Shown: piece by piece, positions 58,790-64,000 of the stretch
Layout: the number at the start of each line of letters is the position of its first letter
Position numbering within the stretch: position 1 is the first letter of the stretch
Assembly: GCF_040183065.1 (NCBI RefSeq)
Contig: NC_091119.1
Coordinates: 199,975,543 to 200,039,542 of the forward strand
Source: Periplaneta americana
Taxonomy: Eukaryota > Arthropoda > Insecta > Blattodea > Blattidae
Reading direction: 5' to 3'
Length of the DNA: 64,000 bases
The notes under the pieces: generated by a model
Told to the model about the DNA's origin: nothing
Database searches by the model: none
What the model saw: only the letters and a program-made list of their open reading frames with translations
Program-made: the position numbers and the translations under genes

Positions 58790-59302
58790 TAGATGCTTTT
58801 ATGGTCTTAGAAGACATATGAAATCTCAAATTATATTTAGGAATACAAAAATTATGATGTATAAAACTCTTATGAGATCTGTACTATCTTACGCATCTGA
58901 GACTTGGCCATTGTAGAAGTCAGATGCGACATTATTATGTACATTTGAAAGAAAGATTCTTAGGCAAATCTTTGGACCAGTTAGAGAAAACGGAACATGG
59001 AGAAGAAGATACAATTTCGAACTGTACAGATTATATAATGAGCCAGACATTGTTAAATTTATAAAAATAAGAAGATTGGATTGGGCCGGGCTTGTTGTGA
59101 GAATGCAAGATGATAGAGTTGCGAAGAGAGTTTTTACATTTATTCCGATGGAAAGAAGGAAGGTTGGTAGACCGAGATTGAGATGGGAAGACTGTGTGAT
59201 GGATGACTGGGTGTTAGAAATTGGAGAAGTTTGGCATTGAATAGGGAGGAATGGCGAAAACTTCTGAAGAAGGCCAGGGCCCATGAAGGGCTGTCGTGCC
59301 AT

Positions 59303-59348
<46 letters not shown>
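58790..59348 (+). mobile_element. third RTE-like LINE family, 3' fragment with (GAT)n tail
   Basis: Encodes MLFRRHMKSQIIFRNTKIMM, SVLSYASETWPL, FERKILRQIFGPVRENGTWR, KIRRLDWAGLVVRMQDDR, RRKVGRPRLRWEDCVMD, with stops, then about 15 GAT units. The tail unit differs from the GTAA and CATT families. Confidence 0.8.
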
Positions 59349-61559
59349 ATTCTCCATATTATATGTAATGAATAGTGACAGGGAAAATATGAAATTTCGT
59401 ATTCGAAACTATTCCTGTTAGTTGTATGGAAACAAGGATTTTCATGATACGCGATGTGTAGAATGAAATTAACGTCATAAAAATTAATATTTAATAATGT
59501 TTAAATAATTTTCGTGTTTCATCAAAAGATTCTTTTTTTTCTCTTACACTGTAGTCTGATTGCTGTAATATGTTACTAGTCAGCGATGTATGTAATGAAG
59601 GGGGAGAGGAACTGGCTACACTACTCCATTATCTCCTGGCTTAGTTGGGTCATGAGTGATGCCTTATTGGTGTCACTTATGAGATTCCAACCTGTCTCCG
59701 GACAGTTGACTAAACAACAACAACAATGTTTTGGAAAAATTTTGATGTTTCATCACAAGATTCGTTTTTTTTTCTTTCATATTTTGCAAGATTTATTCCC
59801 TCTGTTAGTATTCCTATACTACCTTTGAACCAGGCTTTCCAAATACTATCTGAGATTCCGAGTGGCCAGTGAAATCTCCCAATTCCCCTTTAGAGTCATT
59901 GAACTTGTATCGTCAATGAATAAGTGGTTCCTATTTCACCTTTGTTTGTTCTTTCAGATCTATTCAAAGTGTTATCAGTTTTGATATGTAGTGATTTTTT
60001 TTTTTGTTTTGTTTTTTTTTTTTTGCAATTTCATGTAGGCCTACTTTTCATCGTGTAATCTTTTGCTAGCAAATAGCCTATAACTTATAGAGAAGTTACT
60101 TGTTTGTATTGTAATCAATGTTGAGGCCAGCCAATGTAAGAAGTTCCCCTCCCCCCTCTTCAGTATAAAAAATTCAGTTACCTAGTTCTTGCATTGAAGT
60201 AAGGGTTTGATGTTTCTTCTGAAAGACTGTTTCGTTACACAGATTTATTGTATTTATTTGATAGCATATTAAATATTGTCTCTAAAGGCTTATTTTGTAA
60301 ATAATGGTATGAACCTGCACTAAATGGTTTAGGAACAAAAATAATTTAGCATTGAAATACAGTATTTAATTCTTATTTTAAAATGTTGCAAAAGTTTCTT
60401 CATACAATGCCAGTTTTTGAAATTACGATTTGGATGTATCTGCGTTTTTTTAAGAATGAATGCATGGAGTAGAAGATGAACTACTGGTCACTATTAAGAC
60501 GGCATCATACTGATTCAGGTGGTTCAGTGATGGCTCAGAATGTCAGTCGTTCATAGCGAATGAGCATACAGCAACACCCGTGTATTGTTGGCAAGCTTCG
60601 GTCCTTCCAAAGACACCGTCATCACCTCCACTAAATTGAAACAGTAGGTTTGTTCCAACAACAGTTAGTAACCATCTGTAACCATCGTAAGCATGCGCAG
60701 TACAGAAAAGCTATTCCAAAATACTCCACATCAGTTCTGAACCGGAAACATGTACATACTGCAGTCGGACATTCCAACAAACTTTTGACACGGGTTCGGT
60801 ACGATCAGAAGTAGTCAGCGGATTGAGGCATGTACGGAAGAGTTACGTGTCTCGGACATGTGCATACACTCACCAAAGTCTCCTGGATACTGAAGAAAGA
60901 CATGATCGACTGTTCACATCAGTGAGATTAAGATGGAAAGTGACAGTGCAGACGAATAATAAAACTAGAGATTTAATTTAAATTTTCGCCAGAAAGAAAG
61001 ACAATGAAAATTATTTGGGTATTGAAATAGTTAATTACAATTTCAAAATGCAACTTCGAGTAAAAGTATAATAAATAAACTACATAAATGAATAATTAAA
61101 AAAAAAAAAAAACTTTTTTCATTTTAGGTGAAAGAGTCCCTAGTATACGACATCGAATTAGCAGAATTCTTACCTCCCATATTTTTTGTTATCTTTTTTA
61201 TAGAAAATTATCGAAATTCTGTCTTCTGCAACTTGAATTAGCTGCGAAACGATAGTAATTAAGCAGTCCATTGTCAGGCAAAGATGATCACAGTTACAGC
61301 ATCTCTGAATTTAGTACACGGTGACCTGAAAAAGCATTCCAACATCATCCAGTTCTGTTTCAATCCCGTACCAGATACCCAACCAGCGCATGTGCATAAG
61401 ATCATCCATGGTTTACACAGGAACTGATACATACACTGCTTGTTGTAACGAACCTAGAAATGAATCAATGTCTGCAAATAACTTATCGAAATTTTGGAAG
61501 TGGATTATAATCTGCAATTAAGGGGAGAGGCTGGTATTTTTTGGTGGAAAATTAGTAAA

Positions 61560-61915
61560 TTTTCAAAAAAAAAATCTTCAAAATACTATGTGATATGTGT
61601 GGAATGCATAGCATAACATTTTGTTGGTATTTGTGCCCTTATCGGATGTTGAGTCGCCATTTTTAAACTTTCTGCATTATGAATTTTTAAACCACTCGCC
61701 CGCTTTTATTGTTGTTTCCAATAAATTAAATTTTCAAAAAAAAAAATTTTTTTTCTTTGAAATACTCTTTGATATGTGTGGAATGCATTGCATAACATTT
61801 TGTGGGTATTTGTGCCCTTATCGGATGTTGAAACGTCATTTTTAAACTTTCTGCGCTATGGATTTTTAAATCACACACCTGCTTTTATCGGTTCCCAGTA
61901 ACTTCATTTTTTTTG
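61560..61915 (+). repeat. imperfect tandem duplication (about 180 bp)
   Basis: Both units contain TGATATGTGTGGAATGCAT-GCATAACATTTTGT, GGTATTTGTGCCCTTATCGG-ATGTTGA and TTTTTAAACTTTCTGC, offset by about 180 bases, with a poly-A run between. Confidence 0.8.
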
Positions 61916-63016
61916 CTACATTGCCAGACAAAAATGGATATAATTTCTGAACTATTAAAGATACATGCATGAAATTTAGAACACACATTCGTTAGACTAT
62001 TAGGAAACTTTTCTCGGTAACAGAATTTTGTTAACTGACTTCATTTTAAAAATACGTCCATTTGTTTGCAAGAAAGGAAATCAGAAAATTGTTATTAAAT
62101 TTTAATTGTTTATTTTACAAACGTAGGGACTAATAACAAAATTCTGTTACAGACAATTTGTAGAACATGGTTTTGCAAATACATTGCAAAAAACTGTTTG
62201 AATCTGTCTTTAAAAATGGTTTAGATATATCGGTTTTAGTACAATCCTGCATTGGGTATATTTTGTTTCAGATTTGGGCCCTCAATTTTTTTTCAAAATA
62301 TTTTTATTTGGTTGAGTTGCCACAGCTATGAGCTCTCTACATACAAACAATTAATATTTTACATCAAATAGGAAAAAAGTTTAAAAAAATACCATCCTCT
62401 CTGCTTAAAAAAGGGATCTTCCTGCATTATCATGACAAAGAATTATCTCGTACAGTATGTTATTATATCAGCTACCTTCACCTTTGCACTATTCTGTTTA
62501 CTCTATCTGTGCCTGCCACAAAAACTTGAAACCTTGAATGTAATGGCAGTGTAGTGAGTAGTAGATTGCCGAGAATGAAGTGTTTGCCTTAAGGTGTAAC
62601 TAGTAGTACTTTCTTTGCCTTCTTAACAATCATCAGCTCGATATACCATAAGTTAGATATGAATATAATTGAAAACCTCCCTCGATTAAGGGTGTAACCA
62701 ACAAATCTATAATACGCTTTTCAGGAGAAAAGAAAATAATTTCAGGGGCATATTTCGTTAGACCTCTATTTATTAACAGAACAGTTTAATTGACCAAGGA
62801 TACAAGTTTATTCAGCTATTGGATGCAGCCATTTATTCTTAGAAATTAATGCTTCAGAATTACTTTTTCTACCGAAGTCACATTATTCATTAATTTGATG
62901 TTATACCCTTTTTCGAGGGAAGTCTTCAATTATTGTATTTTCTGTGTTAGAATGTATTTAATACTTTCATAATATTACATACTTAATTTTTAATCCAGTC
63001 TGAGATGCTCATAATA

Positions 63017-63720
63017 TACAGGATGATGAAAGACATAAAATAAAAACATTGTAAAATGAGACCTGTTGCTATTTATTGTTAAATAATTTGTACATGCATT
63101 CTAGAAGAATTGGAGTTTTGTCCAAATTAGACCTCAACGTGCCCACCATTGCAGTCACGACACAGTTCATATCTTGAGGATAATTCCTCCATTGAGAAAA
63201 TCTTTGCTCTTAGATCATAAAATATCCCTGGATCGCTGTGCATACACATAATTCTTCACGAAACCCCAGAGAAAGAAATCAGGTGGTGTCAGGTCTGGGG
63301 AATTTGGAGGCCACATAATTGGCCCTCGTCGACCACACCAGTTGTTACCAAATGTGTCATCCAGATAATCACAGACGTCTGTTACCCAATGAGGTGGTGC
63401 ACCATCCTGTTGGAACATGATGTTTTCCTGTTGCACTTGTGGTTCGAAAAAGTTTTTCAACATGTCCAGGTATGGTCGTGATAGAACTGTTTCCTTTGCG
63501 AAGATAAACGGCTCATACAGATTATAGTGACTTACCGCGCACCAAACATTAACTTTAGGGCTAGCCCATTCCAGTTCACATGATATTTGTAACACAGAAC
63601 CCATCGAACACCATATTCTCGTTGGAACCGCCGTTGAATAGATGTTACACTTTCAAATTTAGCAAACCACAAGACACATTTCGCTCGTTGTTGTGCAGTA
63701 AATGGCATTTTGTTTATTCA
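63017..63720 (-). mobile_element. second mariner-like element, internally deleted
   Basis: The downstream terminus is TATACAGGATGATGAAAGAC at 63017. Minus strand from 63708: MPFTAQQRAKCVLWFAKFES, VTSIQRRFQREYGV, then a jump in another frame to the catalytic half. The other end is not recognised. Confidence 0.7.
63215..63604 (-). pseudogene. mariner-like transposase, catalytic half
   Basis: Encodes ELEWASPKVNVWCAVSHYNL, NIMFQQDGAPPHWVTDVC and WPPNSPDLTPPDFFLWGFVK; two of the three catalytic aspartates are visible (QQDGA, SPDLT), 36 residues apart. The first catalytic aspartate region is deleted and the end is frameshifted at RSRDIL. Related to, but distinct from, the element at 16719. Confidence 0.78.
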
Positions 63721-64000
63721 GTCACTGCTGAGTAACTTCTTTTGTTTCTTATGCAGCAACAATGATGACACACTCCCGTGCTTCAGTATTATATTGGAAT
63801 TGAAATGAATTCTACACCATTATAAATTTTGTAGTTTTTTATCATCTTTTTTATTTATTTTATTTAGCTCATAAAGTTCCTCAAAGCCAAGGGCCTAAAC
63901 AAGGCAGCTATTTTGGCAATTCCTAGTAATTTCAGGGAAAGTTCTCATGCTTGTTTCAGTGCTTCCTTTAATTGACTTCTTTAGTCCTCTTGATCATTTG

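Larger units (their letters stand above)
54897..64000 (+). other. Dlic: dynein gene intron 2 (incomplete) with repeat debris
   Basis: Contains a hairpin MITE (55710-55884), a truncated SINE, an (ATT)n array, an antisense SINE, two LINE 3' fragments, a tandem duplication and a mariner-like fragment, listed separately. In 59350-61570 and 61920-63010 I see only AT-rich sequence with no recognisable gene or repeat. Confidence 0.6.

Noticed and set aside
61621-61845. 74-codon frame with repeated FVPLSDVESPF-like peptides
   Set aside because: Product of the tandem duplication, with no coding features.

Overview
The window looks like nuclear DNA of an insect with a large, repeat-choked genome. Two host genes are split by GT/AG introns of 1.3-10 kb. 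The introns are AT-rich and full of tRNA-derived SINEs, APE-type LINEs, hAT, Tc1/mariner and PIF/Harbinger elements, and very long tri- and tetranucleotide arrays. The LINE C-terminal block (motifs LRWAGHVAR and GRPRRRWEDNI) and the SINE family are of the kind that fills cockroach genomes. A blattodean such as Periplaneta is my best guess, but that is inference. Nothing bacterial, viral or CRISPR-like is present.

Host gene 1 (+ strand, coding 1487-49108) can be assembled exactly. Fifteen exons join with every splice phase compatible into 812 codons plus a stop. The product has a signal peptide, five N-glycosylation sequons, a degenerate von Willebrand factor A-like segment (about residues 449-640), a cysteine-rich C-terminal segment, and a short hydrophobic tail with no cytoplasmic domain, suggesting a GPI anchor or a tail anchor. 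I do not recognise a named family. Host gene 2 (+ strand, from 54303) is the 5' end of the cytoplasmic dynein light intermediate chain gene. Its first two coding exons end at the start of the P-loop, and the gene runs off the right edge through an intron longer than 9.1 kb.

Layout. 1-1486: upstream region with a Penelope-like terminal fragment carrying a hammerhead-like motif. 1487-8612: exons 1-4, with simple repeats, a complete PIF/Harbinger element (MADF remnant), LINE pieces and a SINE. 8613-16668: exons 5-7, with SINEs, a CR1-like 3' end and a 1.4 kb TTTA/TTCA array. 16669-27012: the 10.3 kb intron 7, with a mariner, a CR1-like LINE, and an internally deleted LINE split by a Harbinger-type element. 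27013-37814: exons 8-11, with an RTE-like LINE split by a TIR element and by a hAT, a 1.1 kb ATTC array, a Penelope-like inverted pair, and a second, inverted Harbinger copy. 37815-49108: exons 12-15, with a GGGAA/GGAAA array, an RTE-like reverse transcriptase with a CATT tail, an antisense LINE cluster, a 142-bp tandem repeat and a hAT transposase fragment. 49109-54302: intergenic, with a three-level nested insertion and an inverted pair of one MITE family. 54303-64000: dynein gene with LINE, SINE, MITE and mariner debris.

The most unusual signals are these: a recurrent palindromic octamer TAGGCCTA, far above chance, which interrupts at least one old reading frame as a micro-insertion; hammerhead-like motifs at Penelope-like ends; two differently deleted LINE copies that each keep both element ends and have target-site duplications; a Harbinger element lying exactly on the border of a tandem duplication; and LINE/SINE copies embedded in trinucleotide repeats. 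All counts and alignments were made by eye.
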